Positions 16,550 through 24,936 of a DNA stretch of 64,000 nucleotides are shown here, piece by piece; within the stretch, counting starts at the first letter, position 1; every line of letters begins with the position of its first letter. The notes below the pieces were generated by a model. It did no database searches and was not told where the DNA came from. It was given only the letters and a program-made list of their open reading frames with translations. Location of the stretch: positions 248,001 to 312,000 of the forward strand of contig CAWJFW010000002.1 of assembly GCA_963842305.1 (NCBI GenBank). Direction: 5' to 3'. This DNA comes from JAIBJN01 sp963842305. GTDB lineage: Bacteria > Actinomycetota > Thermoleophilia > Gaiellales > Gaiellaceae. The translations under genes and the position numbers were made by a program.

Positions 16550-17658
16550 GAGGCCACGTTCGCAGGCGCGGCAACACGTGGGCGATCGTCTACGACGAGG
16601 GCCACGACGAGAACGGCCGCCGCCTGCAGCGGTGGAAGTCGGGGTTCGCCACCCGCCGGGAGGCGCAGGCGTTCCTGACGGACGTCCTCAGCCGGCTCGG
16701 TGACGGCAGCTACGCGCAGCCGTCGAAGACGACGCTGGCCGAGTTCCTGAACGGCGAGTGGCTCCCCGCGATCGAGGGGACGGTGCGGCCGCTCACGTAT
16801 GCGCAGCACGTCTCGACCGTTCGGGCCCGCATTGTTCCGCGCCTCGGCCACCTGCGCTTGCAGGCGGTCACGGGCGGGCATCTGAACGGCCTCTACCGAG
16901 AGCTCGAGCAGGCGGGACTCTCCGTGGCGACCCGGCGGCAGGTGCACGCCTGCCTGCACCGGGCGTTTAGAGACGCAGTGCGCTGGGGGCGGCTCGTCCG
17001 CAACCCGGTCGACGCCGCGAACCCGCCCCGGGCCGAGCGTTCGCGGGCACAGGCGTGGACGGCTAAGGAACTGGGCCGCTTCCTCGAGCACGTCCGAGGT
17101 GACAGGCTGTTCCCGCTCTGGCGTCTCGCCGCCACGACGGGAATGCGCCGGGGCGAGCTTCTCGGGCTCACCTGGCGCTGCCTCGACCTCGACGGCGCCC
17201 GCCTCTCCGTGGAGCAGCAATTGCTCCCGACTAGCGGCGGCTGCACGTTCGGGCCGCCCAAGTCGGCACGCTCGCGGCGCACGATCGCGCTTGACACCGA
17301 GACGGTGGCCGCCCTGAGCGAGCACCGCGAGGCGCAACTGCTTGAACGCGCCTTCGCCGGGGCCGCCTACGTCGACGCAGACTTAGTGTTCTGCGACGAG
17401 CTCGGCGGCTCGATTCACCCGAAGCGGCTGACGGAGTGGTTCGGGAAGCATCGGAAGGCAGCCGGCATCCCCACCGGGACGCTGCACATCCTCCGGCACA
17501 CCGCCGCGACGCTCGCGCTCACGGAAGGCGTCCCCGTCCACATCGTCGCAGCCCGCCTCGGTGACGACCCGAATACCGTGCTCTCGACGTATGCGCACCT
17601 GCTCCCGCAGTCGGACGAGTTGGCGGCGGAGCGGGTGGCCGCGCTACTCGCCGGTTAG
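16546..17658 (+). CDS. int: Tyrosine site-specific integrase
   Basis: A 370-residue phage-type integrase. Residues 1-50 are an AP2-like arm-binding domain (RRGNTWAIVYDEGHDENGRR), residues 60-150 the SAM-like core-binding domain, and the rest the catalytic domain. All catalytic landmarks are visible: Arg in TTGMRRGELLGL, the HxxR box in LHILRHTAATLAL, and the nucleophile Tyr in VLSTYAHLLPQ. The length is typical. It lies 70 bp from the right junction candidate, as expected. Confidence 0.95.
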   Translation: MRGHVRRRGNTWAIVYDEGHDENGRRLQRWKSGFATRREAQAFLTDVLSRLGDGSYAQPSKTTLAEFLNGEWLPAIEGTVRPLTYAQHVSTVRARIVPRLGHLRLQAVTGGHLNGLYRELEQAGLSVATRRQVHACLHRAFRDAVRWGRLVRNPVDAANPPRAERSRAQAWTAKELGRFLEHVRGDRLFPLWRLAATTGMRRGELLGLTWRCLDLDGARLSVEQQLLPTSGGCTFGPPKSARSRRTIALDTETVAALSEHREAQLLERAFAGAAYVDADLVFCDELGGSIHPKRLTEWFGKHRKAAGIPTGTLHILRHTAATLALTEGVPVHIVAARLGDDPNTVLSTYAHLLPQSDELAAERVAALLAG

Positions 17659-17727
17659 CGTCCGGTTAGCATCGGGGCCGCAAACACGCATGGTTACGCG
17701 AGAACCCCATATCGCCAGGATATAGGC

Positions 17728-18852
17728 GTGCCCGATCTCTACGATGCCGTCGGCCACGGGATGTGGGCCTACTCGAACGCGGCTTTCCACGTCGCCGCGC
17801 TCGACCGGGAGCGATTCGCTCCGGACCCTGGGACGCTCATCGCGGTCACGCATCGGCGGGAGACCGACGTGCCGGTGATCTGCCCGCCGCTCTACTTCGC
17901 GATGGGCGGACGGCGAAACTCCACCGGGCGGCTGTACTTCGCCGCCCGGGACGACATGTTCCTCCCTGGGTTCTTCGCGGGCTTCCCGCCGGACCTTCCG
18001 CCCCGGGCGCGTCGGCTCCTCTATCGGGTGGGCGTCGCGCGCTGGCTTCCGCTCGTCAACGTGTACCCGATCCGGAGCGCACAGGTCGCGCGGGTCGGAG
18101 AAGTACTCGCAGCCCAGTCCGACAAGCCACTCCGTGAACTGCTGTCGGAGGAAGACTTGGCCGTCCTTGCCGAACGGGCGGCCGAGCGCGGGCTCGAAGC
18201 ACCGTTGCGTCCTGCCGATGCGCTTCGCGGCGAGTACGCGGATCTCCTCTGGAAGCCGTTCACGCCGGGGGACGGCCAGGGCCTCGACGAGTTCTGGAGC
18301 GCGAGGGCGGCCCAGGCGGCGGGAGACTTTCGAACTCTGGTCGAGATCGTTCGCGACGGCAACGTGCTCATAGTCTTCCCGGAGGGACGTCCCTCGCCGG
18401 ATGGCGAGATCGGCCCTATCCGGCCGGGGATCGGCGCGCTCGTACGCCGCGGCAAGCCCGCAGTCGTGCGCCCTTTGGCGGTCGCCTACGACCCGCTCGT
18501 TCGCGGGAGGACCCGGGTACACCTCGCCCACGGCGCACCCGTGGAGTTGGCGAGGGACGACGTCGAGGGAACGCTTCTCGCCGCGCTCCGCGCGACGATG
18601 CCGCTGACGTGCGGCCAGGTCGTCGCGTCGCTCCTCGAGGCCGGAGCCGAGGCGGACGTCCCGGCGCTCGAGCGGAAGCTCGCGGACGCGGTCGCCGTGG
18701 CGCGCGAAGGAGGGCGTCCTGTCGAGCCCGACCTGCTGCGCCCCGAGATCCGCCGGCGCCGCCTGGTCGAGGCGCTCGCTGCAGCGCCCGTCCGTGCACG
18801 CGAGCTTCCGTATCTCGCCCGCGAGTACGCGAGCGCTCGCAAATCCTCCTAG
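17728..18852 (+). CDS. PlsC-type acyltransferase
   Basis: A 374-residue protein from a GTG start. It has the 1-acylglycerol-phosphate acyltransferase blocks: an H-x4-D-like motif (THRRETD near residue 41), the substrate-binding block FPEGRPSPDGEIGPIRPGIG near residue 220 and a following PLAVAYDPL. The stretch between blocks I and III is longer than in standard PlsC proteins (about 330 bp more), so the exact acceptor is uncertain. No membrane helices are obvious. It converges on the flippase-like gene with a 4-bp overlap. The candidate attachment core overlaps its start codon. Confidence 0.75.
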   Translation: MPDLYDAVGHGMWAYSNAAFHVAALDRERFAPDPGTLIAVTHRRETDVPVICPPLYFAMGGRRNSTGRLYFAARDDMFLPGFFAGFPPDLPPRARRLLYRVGVARWLPLVNVYPIRSAQVARVGEVLAAQSDKPLRELLSEEDLAVLAERAAERGLEAPLRPADALRGEYADLLWKPFTPGDGQGLDEFWSARAAQAAGDFRTLVEIVRDGNVLIVFPEGRPSPDGEIGPIRPGIGALVRRGKPAVVRPLAVAYDPLVRGRTRVHLAHGAPVELARDDVEGTLLAALRATMPLTCGQVVASLLEAGAEADVPALERKLADAVAVAREGGRPVEPDLLRPEIRRRRLVEALAAAPVRARELPYLAREYASARKSS

Positions 18853-19853
18853 GAGGGTTCCCGCGCAGGCTCCCGGCGCCGTCCCAGCAGGCGCGGGAAC
18901 GCCGGGCTGACGAGCGCGGCTCCCAGGAGTGTGACGGGGAGGACGGCGAGCGCGTGCATCGTCAGCACGTACGCAGTCGCCTTGTCCGGATTGACGTCGA
19001 TGCCCTTCGCGGCGACGAGGGTGAGGTAGTCGAAGGTGCCGATGCCCGCCGCGGTGGCCGGGACCGCGAGCGCGAGGTTCCCGATCCCCTCGAGCAGGAA
19101 GTAGGCCCCGAGCGGAAGGTCGAGCCCGAATCCAAACTCGCCCACGACCCAGTACATCGTGACATCGGCCAGCCACATCCCCGCCGAGGTCCCGAAGATC
19201 GCCACCAGGCGGGTCCGTCCGCGGAACGCGCCGAGGCCGTCCACGAAATGCGCGGCCGCACGCGTGAAGCGGGTGTGCCAGCGCGGAGGAAGCCTGCGCG
19301 TTGCTTTCCAGGCGAAGCGCTCGGCCCGGTCGGGGTCGCGGGCCGCCCAGGCAACCAGGACGACTCCGAGCGCCGCGCCGGCAGACAGCGCGATCCCCGT
19401 CAGGAGCATTGGCCCCCCCTGGCCGATGGCCAGAGCGCCGAAGAGGATCCAGGTCGAGAGCACGACGCCGTCGAGGAGGCGTTCTGCGAAGAGCGTTCCC
19501 GCGCTTACGAACACGGGCACCCGGCGCTCGCGCATCGACTCGATGCGGAGGAGGTCGCCGCCTCGCGCCGGAAGGACGTTATTGGCGCCGCGACCAACCG
19601 CCACCGTGGAGAAGAGCTTCCAGAGTCCGATCTGGTAGCCGGCACCTCCCAGCAGGTAGCCCCACCGAATCGACATGATCAGCACGTTCGCGAGGACGAG
19701 GGCGAGGGCCACGATCAGGGTCCAGCCGGGCAGCGCGGTCATCTCACTCCACGCCAGGCCGACGTCGATATCGCGCAGGAAGAGCCACAGAAACGCGGCG
19801 GTCGCGGCCGTGCCGATGCCGATCCGGACGAGGTTTCGGCGCCACTTGTGCAT
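18849..19853 (-). CDS. Flippase-like (LPG synthase transmembrane/UPF0104) protein
   Basis: A 334-residue polytopic protein with about eight membrane segments. The family signature GRGANNVLPARGGDLLRIES is clear, with the RxxG-type motif used in the AglD2/UPF0104 family, and the later PATAAGIGTFDYLTLVAAKG corresponds to the second conserved block. No soluble acyl/aminoacyl-transfer domain is attached, so it is not a full MprF. Likely moves a glycolipid or phospholipid across the membrane. A divergent PAP2 gene starts about 120 bp upstream. Confidence 0.85.
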   Translation of the reverse strand: MHKWRRNLVRIGIGTAATAAFLWLFLRDIDVGLAWSEMTALPGWTLIVALALVLANVLIMSIRWGYLLGGAGYQIGLWKLFSTVAVGRGANNVLPARGGDLLRIESMRERRVPVFVSAGTLFAERLLDGVVLSTWILFGALAIGQGGPMLLTGIALSAGAALGVVLVAWAARDPDRAERFAWKATRRLPPRWHTRFTRAAAHFVDGLGAFRGRTRLVAIFGTSAGMWLADVTMYWVVGEFGFGLDLPLGAYFLLEGIGNLALAVPATAAGIGTFDYLTLVAAKGIDVNPDKATAYVLTMHALAVLPVTLLGAALVSPAFPRLLGRRREPAREPS

Positions 19854-19970
19854 TCAGGACGTCTCCATGCGATCCATGCCCGGTTCGCGGCGATTGCAAA
19901 GCTGGTCTGGCGCACGATGGATGCGCCGGGCGCGGGGGAGCAGTACGTGAACGGGCACTTACAGGTAAGT

Positions 19971-20684
19971 ATGCGCGCTGGAGTGCGACGGCGGACGCGG
20001 CAGGAACGGCCATTTTCCGGCAGGCGCGAGGTGGCGATCGGCCTGGGCGTCTACGCCCTCTACCTGTTGGCGAGCCGCCGGAAGCGCGGCGAGGCAGGAC
20101 GGCTGCAGGCGACGCGAAACGCCGAGCGGGTCGTGGACGTCGAGCGGCGGCTGGGCATCCATGTCGAGCCGAGGCTGCAGAGGCTGCTCCTGCCGCACCG
20201 GCGCGTGCTCGGCGTTCTGAACGTGGCCTACGTCGTCTCGAACGCGGCGCTGACCGTCGGCTTCCTGATGCATCTCTACGCCCGCCGCCACCGCGAGTTC
20301 CATCGCTTTCGTCGTGCTGCGGTACTGACAACGCTCGGTTGCCAGCCGATCTTCACCTTCTTCCCGTGCGCGCCCCCGCGGTCGCTCGACCACTTCGTGG
20401 ACACGATCGCCGACGTGAGCGGCTTCGACCTCGACTCGGGCGCCGTCGCACAGGTCTACGACCCGCTGGCGGCGATGCCGAGCATCCACGTCGCGTACGC
20501 GGTCGTCACGGCCGCGGGCATCGTGGCCACCTCCGAGAGCGCGACGCTTCGCATGCTCGCTCCCGCGTACCCGCCGCTGGTCGCGTCGGTCGTCTTCGTC
20601 ACGGCCAATCACTACATTCTCGACGCCGTCGCCGGCGCCGCGGTCGCGACCATCGGGCTCCGCGTCGCCCGCGCGCTGGGCTAG
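19971..20684 (+). CDS. PAP2 superfamily phosphatase (inositolphosphotransferase-like)
   Basis: About 237 residues from ATG 19971; an in-frame ATG at 19917 would add 18 residues and neither has a good ribosome site. The C-terminal half has the PAP2_3/Aur1-like active-site blocks: AAMPSIHVAYAVVTAAG with the catalytic His and ANHYILDAVAGAAVATIG with the second His-x-x-x-D. FFPCAPPRSL is the preceding block. Five or six membrane segments. The family transfers or hydrolyses phosphate from lipid substrates such as phosphatidylinositol-type lipids. The neighbours are also lipid enzymes. Confidence 0.8.
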   Translation: MRAGVRRRTRQERPFSGRREVAIGLGVYALYLLASRRKRGEAGRLQATRNAERVVDVERRLGIHVEPRLQRLLLPHRRVLGVLNVAYVVSNAALTVGFLMHLYARRHREFHRFRRAAVLTTLGCQPIFTFFPCAPPRSLDHFVDTIADVSGFDLDSGAVAQVYDPLAAMPSIHVAYAVVTAAGIVATSESATLRMLAPAYPPLVASVVFVTANHYILDAVAGAAVATIGLRVARALG

Positions 20685-20752
20685 TGGAGTCCTACTCCAA
20701 CTGCAACGGCGCCGCTCGCGACCATGACCTAGCGGGCGAAGAGCTCGTCCCG

Positions 20753-21505
20753 TCACCGTCTCGGCTGTCGACGTGCGGTCAGCCGCGCGAGCGTTCCCGG
20801 GACGGCGGCCTGAAGGAGCCCCGCGAACCTGTAGGCGCCGTGAACGAAGGTCTCCGGCTTTCCGCGCTCCACGGCACGGAGGATCGACTCCGCAACGGCC
20901 TCCGGCCGCAGGACGAAGCGTTCGAACCGTGTCCCCTTCAGCCGGTTCTGCGGAAAGCCCGCCGTCCACACAGGCCCGGGATTGACCGTGTGCACGCGGA
21001 TTCCCCGCGGTGCCAGCTCGGCCGCCACGCCTCGCGAGAACGCGAGCTGCGCGTGCTTGGAGGCGGAGTACGGTCCGGCCGAGCCCCCGACGGAATAGAC
21101 GCCGGCGACCGAAGCGACGTTGACGACGCTCGAAGGGGCGCCGGCCTCCAGGAGCGGCAGGAACGCCCGCAGCACCCAGACGGAGCCGAGGTAGTTGGTC
21201 TCGATAACCTGCTCGATCCGCTCCGGTGGCAGGTCGAGGAAGCCCCCGCCGCCCGGGATGCCGGCGTTGGAGACGAGCAGGTGGACGGCGGGATGGCGCT
21301 CGCCGACCCGCGCCGCCGCCGCGTCGACCTGGGCGCGGTCGGAGACGTCGCACGTCTCCGCCTCGGCGCCGATTTCGGCCGCCACCTGATTCAGGCGCTC
21401 GGCGCCGCGCGCCAGCAGGATGCACCGCCAGCCGCGGTCGGCCAGGAGCCGCGCCGTGGCCGCTCCGATCCCGCTCGATCCACCGGTGACGACGGCGACG
21501 CGAAT
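20753..21505 (-). CDS. Short-chain dehydrogenase/reductase, probable ATT start
   Basis: Classical SDR of about 250 residues: TGGSSGIG nucleotide motif at residues 8-15, NAG block (VSNAGIPGG), catalytic Ser in NVASVAGVYS and the YSASKHAQ Tyr-x3-Lys motif. The first ATG/GTG/TTG in frame (GTG at 21385) would remove the NAD(P)-binding motif, so the true start must lie upstream. ATT at 21505 gives a start I-R-V-A-V-V-T-G-G that matches the usual SDR beginning; no ordinary start codon exists in frame between it and the FabI gene. GGGGAG lies 14 bases upstream. Divergent from fabI. Confidence 0.8.
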   Translation of the reverse strand: MRVAVVTGGSSGIGAATARLLADRGWRCILLARGAERLNQVAAEIGAEAETCDVSDRAQVDAAAARVGERHPAVHLLVSNAGIPGGGGFLDLPPERIEQVIETNYLGSVWVLRAFLPLLEAGAPSSVVNVASVAGVYSVGGSAGPYSASKHAQLAFSRGVAAELAPRGIRVHTVNPGPVWTAGFPQNRLKGTRFERFVLRPEAVAESILRAVERGKPETFVHGAYRFAGLLQAAVPGTLARLTARRQPRR

Positions 21506-21531
21506 AGGCGCAACAGTAGACTCCCCGCGCC

Positions 21532-22311
21532 GTGAGCGAGCGCTTTGCCGGGAAGAAGGGGCTGGTGCTTGGCGTCGCCAACCGACGCTCGATCGCCTGG
21601 GCCATCGCCCAGCGACTGGCGGAAGGAGGCGCCGAGCTCGCGTTCACCTTCCAGGGGGAGCGAATCGAGAAGAACGTCCGAGACCTGGCCGAATCGGTCG
21701 CCTCGCCACTGATGACGTCCTGCGACGTCCGCTCCGACGATGACCTCGAGCGCGTGTTCGCCGAGGTCGCCGACGCCTTCGGCGGGAAGCTCGACCTCCT
21801 CGTCCACTCCGTCGCCTTCGCCGATGCCCGCGACCTCGAGGGCCGATTCACCGATACCCCCCGCGACCGCTTCTGGCTCGCGCTCGACGTCTCCGCCTAC
21901 TCTCTCGTCGCCTGCGCGCGGCTCGCCGAGCCGCTGATGGAGGCCGCCGGCGGCGGGTCGATCATGACCATGACCTATCTCGGCGGTGAGCGGGCCGTAC
22001 CGCACTACAACGTGATGGGCGTGGCCAAGGCGACCCTCGACTCCTCCGTGCGCTACCTCGCCTGGGATCTGGGGCAGAAGAACATCCGTGTCAACGCGGT
22101 CTCGGCGGGTCCGGTGCGGACACTCGCGGCGCGCTCGATCGCCGGCTTTCCGACGATGGAGGCGATCGTCGAGGAGCGGGCTCCGCTCCACCGCCCCATC
22201 GACGCCGACGACGTCGGCGCCGCCGCGGCCTTTCTCCTCTCCGACGAGGCGCAGAACGTCACCGGCACGACGTTCTACGTGGACTCCGGCTACCACGCAA
22301 TGGGGATGTAG
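21532..22311 (+). CDS. fabI: Enoyl-[acyl-carrier-protein] reductase (NADH)
   Basis: A 259-residue FabI-type enoyl reductase of fatty-acid synthesis II, cytosolic. GTG start. Features: GLVLGVANRRSIAWAIA (the FabI form of the Rossmann motif), the substrate Tyr in MTYLGGERAVPHYNVMGVAK with Tyr-x6-Lys catalytic spacing, and NAVSAGPVRTLAARSI. C-terminal DSGYHAMGM is typical. It reduces trans-2-enoyl-ACP to acyl-ACP with NADH. It stands at the edge of the catabolic locus. Confidence 0.95.
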   Translation: MSERFAGKKGLVLGVANRRSIAWAIAQRLAEGGAELAFTFQGERIEKNVRDLAESVASPLMTSCDVRSDDDLERVFAEVADAFGGKLDLLVHSVAFADARDLEGRFTDTPRDRFWLALDVSAYSLVACARLAEPLMEAAGGGSIMTMTYLGGERAVPHYNVMGVAKATLDSSVRYLAWDLGQKNIRVNAVSAGPVRTLAARSIAGFPTMEAIVEERAPLHRPIDADDVGAAAAFLLSDEAQNVTGTTFYVDSGYHAMGM

Positions 22312-22341
22312 CGGGGCGTTTCCGCCGGCCGCGTCGGTCGC

Positions 22342-23361
22342 TTACGCCTCCTCGGCGCCCATGGCTGCGTAGACGATCTCGTACGCGCGAACGGCATCCT
22401 TGGCCATCTGCGCCTCGCGGAGGGCGGCGTCGTCGATTCGGGCGGCGATCCCGTCGATGAAGCGCCACTGGAGAACGCTTCGCCGCACCGCGGCGACCGC
22501 GTCCTCCGTGTACGGATAGAGGTCGAAGCCGAGCCTCTCCCCGTTGTCCCCGTAGCCGGCGCGCCGGAGCTCGAGCGCCAGCTCGAGCGTCTCCATGAAC
22601 GCGGTCGCCCCGACCATGTTGTCGTCGTCGAAGTCCCCCCAGCCGGAGTTGGCGTGCTGGTGGCCGAGCAGATCCTCGGCCGCGAGGAGGGCCGCGTACT
22701 CCGCCAGGCTCTCCCGGTTCATGATCAGGTGCTGCCAGTCCATGTTGACCTTCACGTTCGTGATGCCCTCCGCGCGCAGCTTGTGGATGACGTGCAGGGT
22801 CATGCCGAGGTTGCGCATGAGGATCTTCATTGCCGGCTCGGAGTTCTTGTGCTCGAGAAACAGGAGGATTCCTCGGTCGGCGCAACGTTGCGCCGCCTGT
22901 CCGATCCCGTCGAGGAGCCAGTTCCAGCTCTCCCGGTACGCGCTCTGGAACGGGTAGTTGTAGCCCTCGATGCCGGGCCAGATGATGAAGTGGGCGCCGA
23001 GTTCACCCGAGAAGTCGATCGCGGCCATCGTGCGGCGAAGCGCCTCGGCGCGCGTCGCCTCGTCGGGTGAGACGAGGCCGCCTCGCCCGAAGCGAGGGTC
23101 GAGGTGGAGGCCCGTGGCCATGCAGTAGACGTCGTGGCCGTCGAGCGCGTCGGTGACCTCGTCGAGGTTGTCCTCGTTCAGCTCCTGCGGGTAGTGGAAC
23201 TCGTACCCGTCGATGAGCTCGCCGAGCCCGTCGACGGCTCGGCGGACGCGCTCGGCGGTCGTCTCGCCCGCGTATTCGGGCTTGTAGCCGCCGGGCACGA
23301 AGCGGGTGACCATCGACCCGAGGGCCCAGATGCCGAGGCTGGTCTTCAGTCCGTTGCTCAT
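22342..23361 (-). CDS. Xylose-isomerase-like TIM barrel enzyme
   Basis: A 339-residue protein from ATG 23361. It has the TIM-barrel scaffold of xylose isomerase/L-rhamnose isomerase-type enzymes: metal-ligand Glu in FLEHKNSEPAMK, Asp/His in VNMDWQHLIMN, and HANSGWGDFDDDNMVGATAF, which is reminiscent of XylA. Likely an aldose-ketose isomerase acting on a free sugar. It is downstream of, and overlaps by ATGA, a VOC-fold gene; both diverge from the ABC transporter operon and share the putative DeoR operator, which ties it to the locus. Confidence 0.8.
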   Translation of the reverse strand: MSNGLKTSLGIWALGSMVTRFVPGGYKPEYAGETTAERVRRAVDGLGELIDGYEFHYPQELNEDNLDEVTDALDGHDVYCMATGLHLDPRFGRGGLVSPDEATRAEALRRTMAAIDFSGELGAHFIIWPGIEGYNYPFQSAYRESWNWLLDGIGQAAQRCADRGILLFLEHKNSEPAMKILMRNLGMTLHVIHKLRAEGITNVKVNMDWQHLIMNRESLAEYAALLAAEDLLGHQHANSGWGDFDDDNMVGATAFMETLELALELRRAGYGDNGERLGFDLYPYTEDAVAAVRRSVLQWRFIDGIAARIDDAALREAQMAKDAVRAYEIVYAAMGAEEA

Positions 23362-23750
23362 GTGCGGTAGTCCCCCAGGATGGTGGTGAGCTCGATGAGG
23401 TTGCCGAAGGGATCGCGACAGAAGAAGCGCGGCCGGTTGGGGATCGGCTCCTGGTCGGTCGTGTCGACGCCGGCGTCCTCGAGCTTCCGCCGCCAGCCCG
23501 GAAGGTCCTCGACCTCGAGGCACAGGTGCCGTTGCGCGGCGGCGTCCGGCGGAGCCGTGTCGGGGAGGAAGTGAAGCTCGACCTCGTCGGGCCCCGCCTC
23601 GAACCACACCAACTCCTGGTCGGCGAGCGAGGCCGGCACGTCCTTTTCGACGAGGCCGAGGACACCCCCGTAGAACGCTCGAACCTCGTGCTGCTGCCCG
23701 CGCCGATACGGCGTCGAGACGTGCTGGAGGCGCCTGACCTCGGCTGTCAC
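23358..23750 (-). CDS. VOC (glyoxalase/bleomycin-resistance fold) protein
   Basis: A 130-residue protein taking GTG 23750 as start (MTAEVRRLQHVSTPYRRG); an upstream start at 23807 would reach into the operator region. Two beta-alpha-beta-beta-beta units are visible: QHVSTP with the first metal His, LVWFEAGPDEVELHFL, then QRHLCLEVEDLPG and FFCRDPFGNLIELTTIL with the C-terminal Glu. Metal-dependent lyase, isomerase or dioxygenase; substrate unknown. First gene of the minus-strand arm of the locus. Confidence 0.8.
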   Translation of the reverse strand: MTAEVRRLQHVSTPYRRGQQHEVRAFYGGVLGLVEKDVPASLADQELVWFEAGPDEVELHFLPDTAPPDAAAQRHLCLEVEDLPGWRRKLEDAGVDTTDQEPIPNRPRFFCRDPFGNLIELTTILGDYRT

Positions 23751-23800
23751 GCGGCGCAGTCTACGCCGTTGACTCTGTTTCTTCATCCTGTTACGTTCGC

Positions 23801-23837
23801 CCTTCAAAACCGTTCATGTTCCTTCAAAAGCGATCAT
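23801..23837. promoter_or_regulatory. Tandem direct repeat, probable DeoR operator
   Basis: CCTTCAAAACCGTTCAT at 23801-23817 and CCTTCAAAAGCGATCAT at 23821-23837 differ at two positions and repeat with a 20-bp period, so both face the same side of the helix. They lie between the divergent starts at 23750 and 23866. DeoR-family regulators often bind such direct repeats. The only DeoR protein of the window is in the same locus at 35984; the link is inference. Confidence 0.65.
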
Positions 23838-23865
23838 CGGGCGAGGACGCGGTGGAGAGACTCAC

Positions 23866-24936
23866 GTGAGCGGACAGACGGCAGCTGCCGTCGAAACGGG
23901 CGGGCGCTCGCGTCTGGCCACCCTCACGCCGGGCGCGCTCGCCGTTCGCGTCGCCGTCGCGCTCGCGCTCGTCTTCGTCGCCGTCTGGGTCGCCTACAAG
24001 GCGTACGGCGACCCGCGCACCTTCGTGATCGTGGGGCTGAACGGCCTCACGCTCGCCGGCCTCTACTTCGTCGTCGCGAGCGGCTTCACGCTCATCTTCG
24101 GGCTCATGCGCGTGGTGAACATGGCGCACGGCTCGCTGTACATGCTCGCCGGCTTCTTCGCGCTCGAGCTGCAGACGAGACTCACCGGCGGCGAGGCGAC
24201 CTCGGCATTCGGCTCGTCCCAGGCGGGGCTCGGGGACTGGATCATCCCGCTGGTCGTGGCCTCGCTCGCCGTGGGGCTGATCGGGCTCGTCATGCAGCAG
24301 CTCTTCCTGCGCTGGAACCAGGGGCAGGACCTGCGACAGGCGCTGATCACGATCGCGATCGGGATCATCATCGCCGACCAGACGCTCTCCCACTTCGGCG
24401 GGATCGCCGAGTCGCTCGCGCCGCCCGACGTCTTCCCGGAGAGCGTCCAGCTGCCGTTGTCCGACCTCTCGTACCCCTTCTTCCGGATCTTCGTCCTGCT
24501 TGTTGCGATCGCCGTCGGGCTCGCTCTGTGGGCGATGATCCAGCGCACGCGATTCGGGATGATCGTGCGCGCCGGCGTCGACGACCGGCAGATGGTCTCG
24601 GCCCTCGGGATCAACATCCAGCTCGTCTTCGCGGGCGCCTTCTTCCTGGGAGCCATGCTCGCCGGCCTGGGGGGCGTGCTGGGCGGGACGATGATCTCGG
24701 TCGACAAGGCCAACGACACCCAGTACCTCCTCATCTCCCTGATCGTCGTGATCATCGGCGGCATGGGGAGCCTCGCCGGCGCGGCCATCGGCGCGCTCGC
24801 GCTGGGGCTCGTCGACTCCTTCGGCGACGTCTACCTGCCGTCGGGCTACACGAACTACTCGATCCTGCTCATCTTCGGGCTGCTCGTGCTCGTGCTGGCG
24901 ATCCGGCCGCAGGGGATCTTCGGGAGGCCAGGATGA
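23866..24936 (+). CDS. Branched-chain-amino-acid-type ABC transporter permease (LivH-like)
   Basis: A 356-residue inner-membrane permease from a GTG start with about nine membrane segments. The family signatures ASGFTLIFGLMRVVNMAHGS and the EAA-like loop around ALGINIQLVFAGAFFLGAML, then SLIVVIIGGMGSLAGAAIGA are present. It begins a five-gene HAAT operon (permease, permease, binding protein, two ATPases) that continues into the catabolic genes. Many HAAT systems in such loci import sugars, polyols or aromatic acids rather than amino acids. The next gene overlaps by ATGA. Confidence 0.93.
   Translation: MSGQTAAAVETGGRSRLATLTPGALAVRVAVALALVFVAVWVAYKAYGDPRTFVIVGLNGLTLAGLYFVVASGFTLIFGLMRVVNMAHGSLYMLAGFFALELQTRLTGGEATSAFGSSQAGLGDWIIPLVVASLAVGLIGLVMQQLFLRWNQGQDLRQALITIAIGIIIADQTLSHFGGIAESLAPPDVFPESVQLPLSDLSYPFFRIFVLLVAIAVGLALWAMIQRTRFGMIVRAGVDDRQMVSALGINIQLVFAGAFFLGAMLAGLGGVLGGTMISVDKANDTQYLLISLIVVIIGGMGSLAGAAIGALALGLVDSFGDVYLPSGYTNYSILLIFGLLVLVLAIRPQGIFGRPG

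Larger units (their letters stand above)
12679..17728 (+). mobile_element. Compact integrated element (about 5 kb) with tyrosine integrase
   Basis: Between corA and the acyltransferase lies a coherent set of mobile-element genes: primase/polymerase-helicase, two small regulators, a short conserved protein and a tyrosine integrase at the right end. The limits given are tentative: they are the two copies of ATATAGGCG at 12679-12687 and 17720-17728, the only shared word I found flanking the gene set. No relaxase, capsid or terminase gene is present, so it would be a satellite or mobilisable element dependent on a helper. No tRNA gene is at either end. Confidence 0.6.

Noticed and set aside
18609..19916. 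Long N-terminal extension of the PAP2 frame
   Set aside because: It runs antisense through the flippase-like gene; the real PAP2 protein begins near 19917-19971.
23526..24932. N-terminal extension of the LivM frame through LivH
   Set aside because: Arg-rich reading of the LivH gene in another frame; the ATG at 24933 with overlap is the normal start.
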